From Streptomyces qinzhouensis (GTDB lineage: Bacteria > Actinomycetota > Actinomycetes > Streptomycetales > Streptomycetaceae), in assembly GCF_007856155.1 (NCBI RefSeq), contig NZ_CP042266.1, positions 2,976,001 through 3,040,000 of the forward strand: a stretch of DNA of 64,000 nucleotides, given 5' to 3'. Made by a program: the position numbers and the translations under genes. Below are positions 33,242 through 40,881 of this stretch, piece after piece. Numbering within the stretch: the stretch's first letter is position 1; each line of letters starts with the position of its first letter. The notes under the pieces are model-generated. The model was not told the origin of the DNA, searched no databases, and saw only the letters and a list, made by a program, of their open reading frames with translations.

Positions 33242-34099
33242 ATGGCCAAGCTCCGCACGTTCCTGACAGCCCTGCTGCTGTCCGTCCTCGCGTCGACCAC
33301 CCTCGCCCCGACCGCAGCGGCTGCCGAACCGCCGCGGTCCGGGTGGAACGACTGGTCCTGCCGCCCCAGCGCCGCCCACCCCGAACCGGTGGTCCTCGTC
33401 CATGGCCTCGGCGCCAACGACCTGGTCAACTTTGCGACCCTGGCCCCCACGCTCCGCTCGGCCGGCTACTGCGTCTACTCGCAGACCTACGGCAAGACCG
33501 TGCTGGGCGGACTGTCCGGCGGACTCGCCCCGATGGCGCGGAGCGCCGCCGAGGTGGGCGCTTTCGTCGAACGTGTACGCGCCGCGACCGGAGCGGCAAA
33601 GGTCGATATCGTGGGCCACTCCCAAGGAACCACCGTCCCCGCCTACTACATCAAGTACCTGGGCGGAGCCACGAAGGTCGACGACTTCATCGGCTTCGGG
33701 TCCAACTTCCGCGGCACCACCCTGAACGGCCTGGCGACCCTGGCCGCCGCCCTGAAGCTCCAGGGCCTGCTGACCGGCGTCGGCTGCGGAGCCTGTACGG
33801 ACTATCTGCCCGGTTCGGCCTTCCTCGCCAAGCTCAACGACGGCCCCGTGGCCGTACCCGGGCCGACGTACACCAGCATCGTCACCCGCTACGACACCGT
33901 CGTCACGCCCTACACCAGCGGCCTGCTCACCGGCCCCAACGTCACCAATATCGTGCTCCAGGACACATGCCGCTGGGACTCGGCCGGCCATCTCGGCCTG
34001 GCCGTCGACCCGAACGTCACCCAACTCGTCCTCAACCGGCTCGACCCCGAGAACTCCAAGCCGTTCCGGTGCCTTCCCTTCACCACCCTCGGCATCTGA
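33242..34099 (+). CDS. Secreted class 2 lipase/esterase
   Basis: 285 residues from the ATG at 33242 (MAKLRTFLTALLLSVLASTTLAPTAAAAEPP), which gives a complete Sec signal peptide with probable cleavage after AAAA. The mature enzyme has the lipase pattern PVVLVHGLGANDLVNFATLAPTLRSAGYCVYSQTYG, nucleophile GHSQG in VDIVGHSQGTTVP, and four or more cysteines (NDWSCRPS, GCGACTDY, DTCRWDS) likely paired outside the cell. It would hydrolyse triacylglycerols or other esters extracellularly. Confidence 0.92.
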   Translation: MAKLRTFLTALLLSVLASTTLAPTAAAAEPPRSGWNDWSCRPSAAHPEPVVLVHGLGANDLVNFATLAPTLRSAGYCVYSQTYGKTVLGGLSGGLAPMARSAAEVGAFVERVRAATGAAKVDIVGHSQGTTVPAYYIKYLGGATKVDDFIGFGSNFRGTTLNGLATLAAALKLQGLLTGVGCGACTDYLPGSAFLAKLNDGPVAVPGPTYTSIVTRYDTVVTPYTSGLLTGPNVTNIVLQDTCRWDSAGHLGLAVDPNVTQLVLNRLDPENSKPFRCLPFTTLGI

Positions 34100-34108
34100 C
34101 CCACAGCC

Positions 34109-34149
34109 CGTGCCCCCTCGGCAGGAGGTCCGCCTCCCGAGGGGGCACG
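34109..34149. terminator. Hairpin terminator after the lipase gene
   Basis: CGTGCCCCCTCG (34109-34120) pairs with CGAGGGGGCACG (34138-34149), and an inner GGAGG/CCTCC pairing extends the stem. It separates the convergent lipase and DinB-like genes. Confidence 0.75.
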
Positions 34150-34163
34150 ATCCGAGGCCCGGC

Positions 34164-34673
34164 TCAGGCGCCGACGGTCCCGTCGATACCTTCCCGGAGA
34201 AAGTCCGCGTGCCCGTTGTGACGGCCGTATTCGAGCAGTACGTGGACGAGGACCATGCGCAGCGACACCTCCCGCCCCCACCGCGGCTGGTATCCGGCCT
34301 GGTCGAGCGTTTCGGCCTCCCGCTCGATCCGGCGCGCGTGCCCGACCTCGGCCTCCCAGGCCGCGAACGCTTCCGCCCGGCTCGACCCACTCGCGTCGTA
34401 CGCCGCCTGGAAGTCGATCCGGTCGGACCACACCATCGGCGCGTCATGGTCCTCGAACACCCGCCGGAACCAGGCGCGTTCCACCTCCGCCATATGCCGC
34501 ACCAGCCCGAGCAGCGAAAGCGTCGACGGCGGCATGGACCGCTGCCTCAACTGCTCGTCCGTAAGCCCCTCGCATTTCCGGGCCAGAGTCGCCCGGTGAT
34601 AGTCGAGAAAGGCCCGCAGCGTCTCCCGCTCCCCGCCCGTAAGCGGCGGCCCCACCCGATCGTCCGCACTCAT
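34164..34673 (-). CDS. DinB/DUF664 family protein
   Basis: 169 residues from the ATG at 34673 with GGGGGAG five bases upstream. DinB-like four-helix features: ETLRAFLDYHRATLARKCEGLTDEQLRQRSMPPSTLSLLGLVRHMAEVERAWFRRVFE, and VLVHVLLEYGRHNGHADFLREGIDG with the H-x3-H type metal ligands (HM...H...HNGHAD). Actinobacterial members are metal-dependent thiol transferases related to mycothiol S-transferases or mini-circle proteins; the actual substrate is unknown. Confidence 0.88.
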   Translation of the reverse strand: MSADDRVGPPLTGGERETLRAFLDYHRATLARKCEGLTDEQLRQRSMPPSTLSLLGLVRHMAEVERAWFRRVFEDHDAPMVWSDRIDFQAAYDASGSSRAEAFAAWEAEVGHARRIEREAETLDQAGYQPRWGREVSLRMVLVHVLLEYGRHNGHADFLREGIDGTVGA

Positions 34674-34903
34674 CGCTACTCCCCCGTCCGCCGGCTTCCG
34701 GAAAACCGCCACCCTAAGGCCTGTCTTGCGGATCCCGCCGGGCCCTTGCCCCGGCGCCACGCGCCGGAATGCCGCGGAGCCCCCGGCGGGAATCCCCGCC
34801 GGGGGCTCTGAGCTGCTGTGCGAAGTTCACGAACCGGGGCTGCCGACAGCCGAGCAGGCGTCAGCACCACTTCGGGAACACCGCGGGAAAGCCCTCAGGA
34901 GGG

Positions 34904-35680
34904 CTATCGGACATCCACAAAGTCGCTGGCCGAGGCCGCGGCCGAGGTGGCCGAATTGCCGGCGTACAGGTAGCGGAAGTAGCCGTCCGCGGACGCCTTG
35001 ACCGTCGTCTTCAGGGAGCCCGTCGCGGACGCCGTGACGGTCTTGACGTTGATGTACTTCTTGGTGCCCTTCTTGAGGTACTGGAGCGTCACCTTCTGCT
35101 TGCCGTAGCCCGCGTACTTCACGGTGTTCCAGTCGGCCCGCGACAACACACCGGTGACCGTGATGGTCTTGCCCTTCTTGACGGGCTCGGGCGCGGCGTT
35201 CGCGGTGACCTTCGCGTGCCGCTGCACCTTAAAGGTGGCCGCCGCTTCCCGGTGGATGTAGTCGAGGTCGTTGGCGACGACCAGCGTCCGCAGCTTCCAG
35301 GTGGCCGCCGCGTTGTTGTTGTAGGTGCCCTCACCCCACTGGGGGTCGAAGGTCAGCGTGCCCGTGCAGGTCGACGTGGTGGCGCTCTGCTTGGCGCACG
35401 TGATCTCGTCGTCCCAGATCTGAACGTAGTTCGGGCTCGGGCCGAAGGCGCTGATGTACCTGACCTTCGAGATGCCCGAATTATCCGTCGCGGTCACGGA
35501 CACCTTGACGGACACCGCCTTGGTGCCGACCACGACCGTCTTGCCGCCGTTGACGGACACCTTGTTGATCTTGATATCGCCCGCACCGCCGTCCGCGGCC
35601 TGGACGGTGGTCGCACCCACCGTGGTGGCGAGCATCGCGAGACTGGTGCCGAGCAAGGCGAGGCGCACAGTTGCGCGCAT
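34904..35680 (-). CDS. Secreted protein with immunoglobulin-like repeats
   Basis: 258 residues with a Sec signal peptide (MRATVRLALLGTSLAMLATTVGATTVQAA). The mature part is Thr/Val/Lys-rich beta-sheet: residues 35-135 hold one domain (INKVSVNGGKTVVVGTKAVSVKVSVTATDNSGISKVRY) with a Cys pair (ITCAKQ, STCTG), and residues 155-255 a second Ig-like domain (KKGKTITVTGVLSRADW, KVTLQYLKKGTKKYINVKTVTASATGSLKTTVKA). Similar proteins are common in streptomycete secretomes. Function unknown. Confidence 0.82.
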   Translation of the reverse strand: MRATVRLALLGTSLAMLATTVGATTVQAADGGAGDIKINKVSVNGGKTVVVGTKAVSVKVSVTATDNSGISKVRYISAFGPSPNYVQIWDDEITCAKQSATTSTCTGTLTFDPQWGEGTYNNNAAATWKLRTLVVANDLDYIHREAAATFKVQRHAKVTANAAPEPVKKGKTITVTGVLSRADWNTVKYAGYGKQKVTLQYLKKGTKKYINVKTVTASATGSLKTTVKASADGYFRYLYAGNSATSAAASASDFVDVR

Positions 35681-35956
35681 ATACGTTCCCCCATGGATCT
35701 CTTATTCGATCATGACGAGCCTACGACATGACCGCAATCCGGTCATCCCAGTAAAGCCACTGCTCAGAGGGCGAAGACCGGGAGCCCTGGCGAAGAGGAA
35801 CACCGGTCGCCCCACCCGACATATCGACCATCCCCCAGCCCGAGCCGTACTTGCTCAAGCCCAAACAGAACGCCGAAACCCGCGGCACGATCCGCCCGCG
35901 ATGCCCGGCGGCCGGACCCTCCCGGCCCGGTCAGTCATCGCCCGGAGGGTCATATT

Positions 35957-36286
35957 TCAGACTACGGCGACCCGGCGTACCTCGACCCGGCCATACCTCG
36001 CGGAGGGGATCCGTCCGGCCCAGAAGACCGCGGTGCGCTCGTCCGGCACGTCGAGCACGTAATAGCCGGCCACCACGGCGCCCGCCGCCACACCGTCCTC
36101 GACAGCGGTCCCGCCATCGCGAACGGTGACCGTCTTGCCCTCGGCACCGGGATGGAATCCCGCTTCGTGGACCTTGATCCCGGCCTCGGTGAGTTCGTTG
36201 TCGAGGTCGATCCACTCCTGCACCTCTTTGTCTCCGCCGGGTCCGGCCTCGGCGGGGTCATAGGAGTAGACGAGTGCGTACTGCAT
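35957..36286 (-). CDS. YCII-related (DGPF/YciI) protein
   Basis: 109 residues: MQYALVYSYDPAEAGPG opens the ferredoxin-like YCII fold, followed by DLDNELTEAGIKVHEAGFHPGAEGKTVTVRDGG, and VAGYYVLDVPDERTAVFWAGRIPSARYGRVEVRRV. In actinomycetes such proteins are often encoded beside ECF sigma factors, but no sigma gene is adjacent here. Function unknown. Its leader (36287-36330) is relatively AT-rich. Confidence 0.85.
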   Translation of the reverse strand: MQYALVYSYDPAEAGPGGDKEVQEWIDLDNELTEAGIKVHEAGFHPGAEGKTVTVRDGGTAVEDGVAAGAVVAGYYVLDVPDERTAVFWAGRIPSARYGRVEVRRVAVV

Positions 36287-36578
36287 GGCTCTTCTCTTCT
36301 CTTTCGGCGTGCTTCCCTTGCGGGACTACCAAGTGGATCAACGCTGCTGTTGATCTGTAGACAGCGCGGGGACTCAATTCTCATCGGCAGCCTGCCGGAA
36401 TCTTTCCCGGGGGACCCCGGCACGGGGCATCCCGGAAGCACCGGCGGCCGCCGACACCCGGCCCCGGACGCTGCCGAACTGCTGGAAGAAGACGCCCCGG
36501 ACACTGCGGCATACCGGAGCGCGGCCCATCGAGGCGGGCCCGGCGGCCGCCTCTCGAGCGGCATGGCGAACGGATCTG

Positions 36579-37031
36579 TCAGAGCTCCAACTTGAAGCCC
36601 ACGTGCGAGCCTGTGAAACCCAAGCGCTCGTAGAAGCGGTGGGCGTCGGTGCGGGCCGAGTCCGAGGTGAGCTGCACCAGTTGGCAGCCCTGGCGGCGGG
36701 ACTCGTCGACGGCCCATTCGACGAGCCGGGCACCGAGGCCGTGGCCGCGCTCGGAGCTGTGGATCCGTACCCCCTCGATGATCGAGCGGGTCGAGCCCTT
36801 GCGGGACAGCCCCGGAATGATCGTGAGCTGGAGGGTGCCGACGACCTCGCCGTCGCGATCGGCGACGACCAGGAGCTGGTTCGGATCGCTCTGCAGTCGC
36901 TCATAGGCCGACCGATAGGGAGCCAGATCGTCCGGTGACTCACGGGTAGCGCCCAGTGGGTCGTCCGCGAGCATGGCAACGATGGCCGCGATGTCGTCCC
37001 GCGTGGCGGAACGGATGCCGATAGTGGTCAT
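36579..37031 (-). CDS. GNAT-family N-acetyltransferase
   Basis: 150 residues from the ATG at 37031 (MTTIGIRSATRDDIAAIVAMLADDPLG). Motif A reads IIEGVRIHSSERGHGLGARLVEWAV and the C-terminal GCQLVQLTSDSARTDAHRFYERLGFTGSHVGFKLEL is highly typical of small GNAT enzymes. An upstream in-frame ATG would add 46 basic residues without family support. Substrate unknown. Confidence 0.92.
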   Translation of the reverse strand: MTTIGIRSATRDDIAAIVAMLADDPLGATRESPDDLAPYRSAYERLQSDPNQLLVVADRDGEVVGTLQLTIIPGLSRKGSTRSIIEGVRIHSSERGHGLGARLVEWAVDESRRQGCQLVQLTSDSARTDAHRFYERLGFTGSHVGFKLEL

Positions 37032-37260
37032 ACGGCGCATGCTAACCAGTTGCCTCATACAGCAACTGACTGCTCGACCGGATGCGCATCGAACCCCATG
37101 CCGCCGACCTCCGCCCCGAACAGGCATCGAACGAGTCCCGGATGACCCATCGCGGTGAAAGTCGAGCAATTCTCAGCGAAGGTTGAGTGAGTGGTCCTGG
37201 CTGATGTGCCAGGCCATGATTGTTGGCGCCACTCCCGCTCATCCGTGCCAGGATTCGAGG

Positions 37261-38127
37261 GTGGAGATCACCGACGTCACGCGTGCGATCGCGGCTGCGA
37301 CTTCGGTCGCCGCATCGCTCGGCCTGCCGGCCGACGACGCGATCGTTCTCCACAACTCGAACAAGCTGGCACTGCGGCTGACTCCATGCGACGTCTTTGC
37401 CCGGGTCGCCCCGGTGGGACAAGAGGTTGCACAGTTCGAAGTCGAGCTCGCTCAGCGGCTCACCGAGGTCGGATGCCCGATGTGCCCCTTGGAGCCTCGG
37501 GCGGACCCGCGTGTGTACACATGCGATGGTTTCGCAGTGACGCTGTGGACCTACTACGAGCCCGTGGCACCTCACGTCTCACCGGTCGGCTATGCCAAGG
37601 CGCTGGAGCAGCTGCACGCCGGCATGCGCAACGTCGATGTGCCGAGCCCGAGGGTCACGGACCGGATCACGGAGGCGGAAGAAGTTGTCGCCGACCCGGA
37701 CCGCTCGCCGGAGCTCGCCGACGCAGACCGCGTCTTCCTCAGCGGCAGGCTGGCCGGCCTGCGACACGCGATCGAGGAGCGCGGCGCCGTGGAGCAGCTG
37801 CTCCACGGCGAGCCGCATCCAGACAATGTGCTCAGCACGAGGATCGGCCCTTTGTTCATCGACCTTGAGACGTGCTGCCGCGGCCCCGTCGAGTTCGACC
37901 TCGCCCATGTTCCCGAGGCGGTCTGCGAGCACTACCCGAACGTCGACCAAGGGCTTCTGGACGAGTGCCGACAGCTCGTTCTCGCGATGGTCACCGCGTG
38001 GCGTTGGGAGCTTGGCGACCAGTTTCCGAACGGGAGGCGCTTCGGAGAAGAGTTCCTGCGCGCACTGCGCGGCGGTCCTCCTTGGCCGACACTCGACACG
38101 CTGAACAAGCGACTGAGCGGCCTGTAG
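37261..38127 (+). CDS. Phosphotransferase, APH-like kinase fold
   Basis: 288 residues from the GTG at 37261 (VEITDVTRAIAAATSVAASLGLPADD). Kinase-like features: LHNSNKLALRLTPCDVFARV, the catalytic loop LLHGEPHPDNVLSTRIGPLFIDLETCCRGPVEFDLAHV with H-G-x-x-H-x-D-N and the metal-binding D-x-E. Aminoglycoside or small-molecule phosphorylation is typical of the family, but no resistance claim can be made from sequence. It lies at the edge of the accessory region; its stop is about 18 bases before the truncated TnsA-like fragment. Confidence 0.85.
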   Translation: MEITDVTRAIAAATSVAASLGLPADDAIVLHNSNKLALRLTPCDVFARVAPVGQEVAQFEVELAQRLTEVGCPMCPLEPRADPRVYTCDGFAVTLWTYYEPVAPHVSPVGYAKALEQLHAGMRNVDVPSPRVTDRITEAEEVVADPDRSPELADADRVFLSGRLAGLRHAIEERGAVEQLLHGEPHPDNVLSTRIGPLFIDLETCCRGPVEFDLAHVPEAVCEHYPNVDQGLLDECRQLVLAMVTAWRWELGDQFPNGRRFGEEFLRALRGGPPWPTLDTLNKRLSGL

Positions 38128-38144
38128 AAATCGCCGAAGGTCCC

Positions 38145-38368
38145 GCACTGAAGTGGAGCCAGAACGGCTGTGCGGCGATCCCCACCACCTCTGGGGCGAA
38201 GTCCAGCAAGATCAGTCGGTCCCGCTCCAGCCACGACTCGTGGCCGACGTGGCCACCCGTGGTCACCGCGTAGTACGAGGCCGCGAAGCTGCGGTCGCCT
38301 TTGTTCCGCCGGAACCCCCGTACAGGCGGTACGTCCTCGAACCGGACGCCCCACCCGGGGCTCAACAC
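38145..38368 (-). pseudogene. Truncated TnsA-like transposase endonuclease fragment
   Basis: Reading leftward from a TTG at 38368 the first ~73 residues (SPGWGVRFEDVPPVRGFRRNKG ... YYAVTTGGHVGHESWLERDRLILLDFAPEVVGIAAQPFWLHF) match the N-terminus that I recall for TnsA-like heteromeric transposase endonuclease subunits of streptomycetes, including the S-W-L-E-R-D stretch that carries a catalytic acidic residue. The homology stops at about 38145, and the frame then runs into the antisense of the phosphotransferase gene. The nuclease core and C-terminal half are gone, so this is a relic. Confidence 0.6.
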
Positions 38369-38384
38369 GGGCGACGAGCTGCCC

Positions 38385-38552
38385 CAGAAACGACGAAATC
38401 CCGCCCGATCAAAAGATCGGACGGGAACCCGTCAGCCGTCCCCGAGCTAACTCAAGAACAGTCGTGCTGTGGGGTGTTCACGAGGAGCGTTGACCTGGCC
38501 TGATGGGGCGGCCTGGAGATCGTTTCCCAGGTCGCTCGTGATCATTTCCCAG
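38385..38552. repeat. Repeat R1 (hairpin plus flank), shared with 42.6 and 50.9 kb
   Basis: Starts AGAAACGACGAAATCCCG and contains a CCCGCCCGATC/GATCGGACGGG hairpin (38400-38425) with one C-A mismatch that becomes a G-U pair in RNA of the minus strand. CTCAAGAAC and GCTGTGG follow. Similarity to R2 goes on for about 170 bases, through two copies of GATC-N-TTTCCC (near 38518-38550). Confidence 0.75.
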
Positions 38553-38554
38553 TG

Positions 38555-38589
38555 GGGGTCCAGCCAAGGTGAGCCCAAAAGGGGCAGTG
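38555..38589 (+). repeat. Left 35-bp inverted repeat flanking the sigma/PASTA genes
   Basis: This segment (begins GGGGTCCAGCCAAGG) is the exact reverse complement of 40756-40790. Likeness continues inward for about 25 bases (shared GATCTTGA). The pair bounds 2.24 kb and resembles mobile-element ends, but no transposase lies between them. Confidence 0.85.
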
Positions 38590-38907
38590 AGACGATCTTG
38601 AAGGCGTGAGCCCGCGTTCCGGGCCTACCACCGAGGGCTTGGCCCTGTCCGTCGCCGACGTCGGCGAACGTAGTATCTGGCAAGAGGCGCCCCCGTTCTT
38701 CTCGGCCGACTGCGGGCCGCCCGCCCGGCGGCCCTCCGCTTCGCCGGGCCCCGCCCGCACCCCGGGCGGCAGCGGCGCGAGGTCCTGGGACCCCCTTCCG
38801 TCCCGGCTGTGATTCACGTCACTGCCGGCGGCTCGGTGCAGCACCCGGCCCCGTTCCGCCGTCATGGGGGCAGTGATCGGGACGGGACGAGGAGAGGAGG
38901 TCGGCGG

Positions 38908-39456
38908 GTGAGGTTTCGCAGGAGCGGTCCGGGCATCGGATTCACGGAGTTCGTCGCACAGCGGTCGGGAGCGTTGTTCCGCACCGCGTATGCGCTGACC
39001 GGTGACGTGCACGTGGCCGAGGATCTGGTGCAGGAGACGCTGGAGCGGGCGTGCCGACAGTGGCGGAAGGTCGCGGTGGCGGACTCGCCGGAGGCGTACG
39101 TGCGCAAAGTGCTGGTCAACCTGGCCAACGACCGCTGGCGGCGGCTGTCGCGCCGGGGCGAGCGCCCCGGGCTGTCGGGGGTGCCCGAGACGGCCGACCC
39201 CCGGGACCGGTTCGGGCAGGTGGATCTGCGCGCGGAACTGGTCGAGGCACTGCTCGGGCTGCCGATGGGCATGCGCAGCGTGGTGGTCCTGTACTACCTG
39301 CACGATCTGGACGCCCGGCAGGTCGCCGACGTCCTGGACATCTCTTCGAGTGCGGTGAGGTCCCAGCTCGCCCGCGGCCTGGCCAAGCTGCGCGATTCCG
39401 TATCGGGCGCCCAGGCGCCGCACACGCCGTCGGCCGCTTTCGGAGGTACGAAGTGA
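38908..39456 (+). CDS. SigE-family ECF RNA polymerase sigma factor
   Basis: 182 residues from the GTG at 38908, which has GGAGAGGAGG about eight bases upstream. Region 2 is FTEFVAQRSGALFRTAYALTGDVHVAEDLVQETLERACRQW; DSPEAYVRKVLVNLANDRWRR is a typical linker; region 4 is GLPMGMRSVVVLYYLHDLDARQVADVLDISSSAVRSQLARGLAKLR. This is the actinobacterial SigE-like ECF group, which usually pairs with a membrane protein encoded next to it. The last bases overlap the PASTA gene (GTGA). The pair lies between two perfect 35-bp inverted repeats. Confidence 0.93.
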   Translation: MRFRRSGPGIGFTEFVAQRSGALFRTAYALTGDVHVAEDLVQETLERACRQWRKVAVADSPEAYVRKVLVNLANDRWRRLSRRGERPGLSGVPETADPRDRFGQVDLRAELVEALLGLPMGMRSVVVLYYLHDLDARQVADVLDISSSAVRSQLARGLAKLRDSVSGAQAPHTPSAAFGGTK

Positions 39457-40031
39457 GGAACACGTCGTCCGGACCGGCCCCGTTCGAGCCGGGCCTCGAA
39501 GCCGAGCTGCGTGCCGCGGTGGCCTCCTTCGCCGACGGGCCGACGGCGCCGGTCGTCGACGCGGCCGCGATCGAGCGAACCGTCAGCCGCAGCCGCACCC
39601 GCCGGGCGCTCCTCGGCACCGCTGCGGCGTGCTGCGTGCTGGCATTCGCCACGGTGGGGTTCTTCGCGCTGAAGCCCGTGCCGCCCGCGCCCGGCGCCTC
39701 CCCGTCCCTGTCCCCACCGGCGAACGGGGCGTGCACCCCGCTCGCCACCGGCACCCCCAAGAGCGGAAGCGCCGATGCGACTCCGACACAGGAGCAGGAG
39801 CAGACCGCGGGAGCGGGCATCGCGCTGCCGGACCTGGCCGGCATGCCGGTCGAACAGGCCGGAAGCCTGCTGCGCGGACTCGGACTGAGCTGCACGATCA
39901 TGCGGCACACGGACTGGAACGCTCCCGCCGGGCAGGTGATCAGCAGTCAGCCCCGGGGCGGCGCAGAACCGGTGGCACCGGGCTCGTCCGTCCTCCTGCT
40001 GGTCTCGACGGGCAAACCCGGCGGAACCTGA
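39453..40031 (+). CDS. Membrane protein with PASTA domain, probable anti-sigma partner
   Basis: 192 residues from the GTG at 39453, overlapping the sigma gene by four bases. Residues 1-50 are cytoplasmic and could bind sigma (LEAELRAAVASFADGPTAPVVDAAAIERTVSRSRTRR). A single transmembrane helix spans about 51-73. A Pro/Ser/Thr-rich linker leads to a PASTA domain (about 128-190: ALPDLAGMPVEQAGSLLRGLGLSCTIMRHTDWNAPAGQVISSQPRGGAEPVAPGSSVLLLVSTG). PASTA domains bind muropeptides or beta-lactams, so the pair could sense cell-wall state. No zinc-type anti-sigma HxxxC motif is seen; control of sigma is inferred from gene order. Confidence 0.8.
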   Translation: MRNTSSGPAPFEPGLEAELRAAVASFADGPTAPVVDAAAIERTVSRSRTRRALLGTAAACCVLAFATVGFFALKPVPPAPGASPSLSPPANGACTPLATGTPKSGSADATPTQEQEQTAGAGIALPDLAGMPVEQAGSLLRGLGLSCTIMRHTDWNAPAGQVISSQPRGGAEPVAPGSSVLLLVSTGKPGGT

Positions 40032-40320
40032 GCGACCGGGCCCTTCGGCCCGCGCACCGGCCGAGTGACCCAGGGGCCGGTGCCGGGCAGTCCGTCGACC
40101 GCGGAGCACCGGCTGGACGCCCGCCCCTCCGGGCCGCTGCTGGACTTTTCCGAGGGGCGCGTGCGGGGAGGGGAGCGGGGGGAGGCGCAGGGCCGTGGCG
40201 TCGGCGGAGCATGCGCGCACAGACGCTCCGCCCGTGCGCGCGCCGACCGCCGACTCCCCGTCCCGGCCGCGCCATGGCCTCGTCACGGTCCAGCGACAAC
40301 GGCACCGCCGCACCCTCGCT

Positions 40321-40337
40321 ACTGACACCGTGTCAGT
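40321..40337. promoter_or_regulatory. Perfect palindrome ACTGACAC-C-GTGTCAGT
   Basis: A 17-base dyad with 8-bp perfect arms, of the kind bound by TetR-family repressors. No TetR gene is adjacent, and the short open frame that starts just after it (ATG near 40339) shows no family likeness, so it may be a leftover operator. Confidence 0.5.
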
Positions 40338-40402
40338 CATGAGACTCCGACTTCTCACGGTCGGCCTGACCGCCGCCGACGAGCCCTCGGGGGGTGTCCC
40401 TA

Positions 40403-40449
40403 TGAGTGGTGTGCATCGTGACCTGCCACTTCACGATGCACACCACTCA
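40403..40449. repeat. 19-bp perfect inverted repeat
   Basis: TGAGTGGTGTGCATCGTGA (40403-40421) is mirrored exactly at 40431-40449 across a 9-base loop. It is less GC-rich than the terminators in this window, so it could be a protein-binding site or the tip of a mobile element. Confidence 0.8.
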
Positions 40450-40499
40450 ATGGCTCGCCGCGGTCCGCCAGCGCGGGGAAATGGCCCCTTGTCTGGCCA

Positions 40500-40673
40500 T
40501 CAGCCAGCTGCATGGAGGATGTCGCTCTCCTCCGCGCCCGTGAACCGCACGACCTCGAAGGGCTGCGTCGCGCTCTCCCGATCCACCGGGCCGTGATGGA
40601 ACGTCACCGGGCCGTCGATCCCAGGGACCATACGGCTCACCACGACTGGCTCTTGGCTGTCGTCATTCGTCAT
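40500..40673 (-). CDS. Possible 57-residue protein of unknown function
   Basis: Reading leftward from an ATG at 40673 the frame encodes MTNDDSQEPVVVSRMVPG, then VTFHHGPVDRESATQPFEVVRFTGAEESDIL and a stop. Composition (acidic, few Arg, mixed Val/Ile) looks like a real protein rather than a GC shadow, but there is no clear ribosome site and no family I recognise. It could be a fragment of a larger accessory gene. It lies between the 19-bp inverted repeat and the right 35-bp repeat. Confidence 0.3.
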   Translation of the reverse strand: MTNDDSQEPVVVSRMVPGIDGPVTFHHGPVDRESATQPFEVVRFTGAEESDILHAAG

Positions 40674-40755
40674 GACCAAGATTCTGGCGGTCCCGGCAGT
40701 GGGAAGGAGGACGTTCTGAGATCAGGGGGCGGGCTGCTTCACCTCAAGATCATCC

Positions 40756-40790
40756 CACTGCCCCTTTTGGGCTCACCTTGGCTGGACCCC
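40756..40790 (-). repeat. Right 35-bp inverted repeat flanking the sigma/PASTA genes
   Basis: Exact reverse complement of 38555-38589. The sequences outside the two copies are unrelated. Confidence 0.85.
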
Positions 40791-40831
40791 GTGACCCCCG
40801 CGAGTTCGGGAAAACTGAAGGGTTCTCAGCG

Positions 40832-40881
40832 GGAACCCGAGGGTCGGTGCCCAGATTTTAGGGGGTGGACCCTCGGGTTCC
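40832..40881 (-). terminator. Hairpin at the 3' end of the integrase gene
   Basis: GGAACCCGAGGGT (40832-40844) pairs perfectly with ACCCTCGGGTTCC (40869-40881). The arm at 40869 lies within the last integrase codons and the stop falls in the loop, so it can end integrase transcription. Confidence 0.55.
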
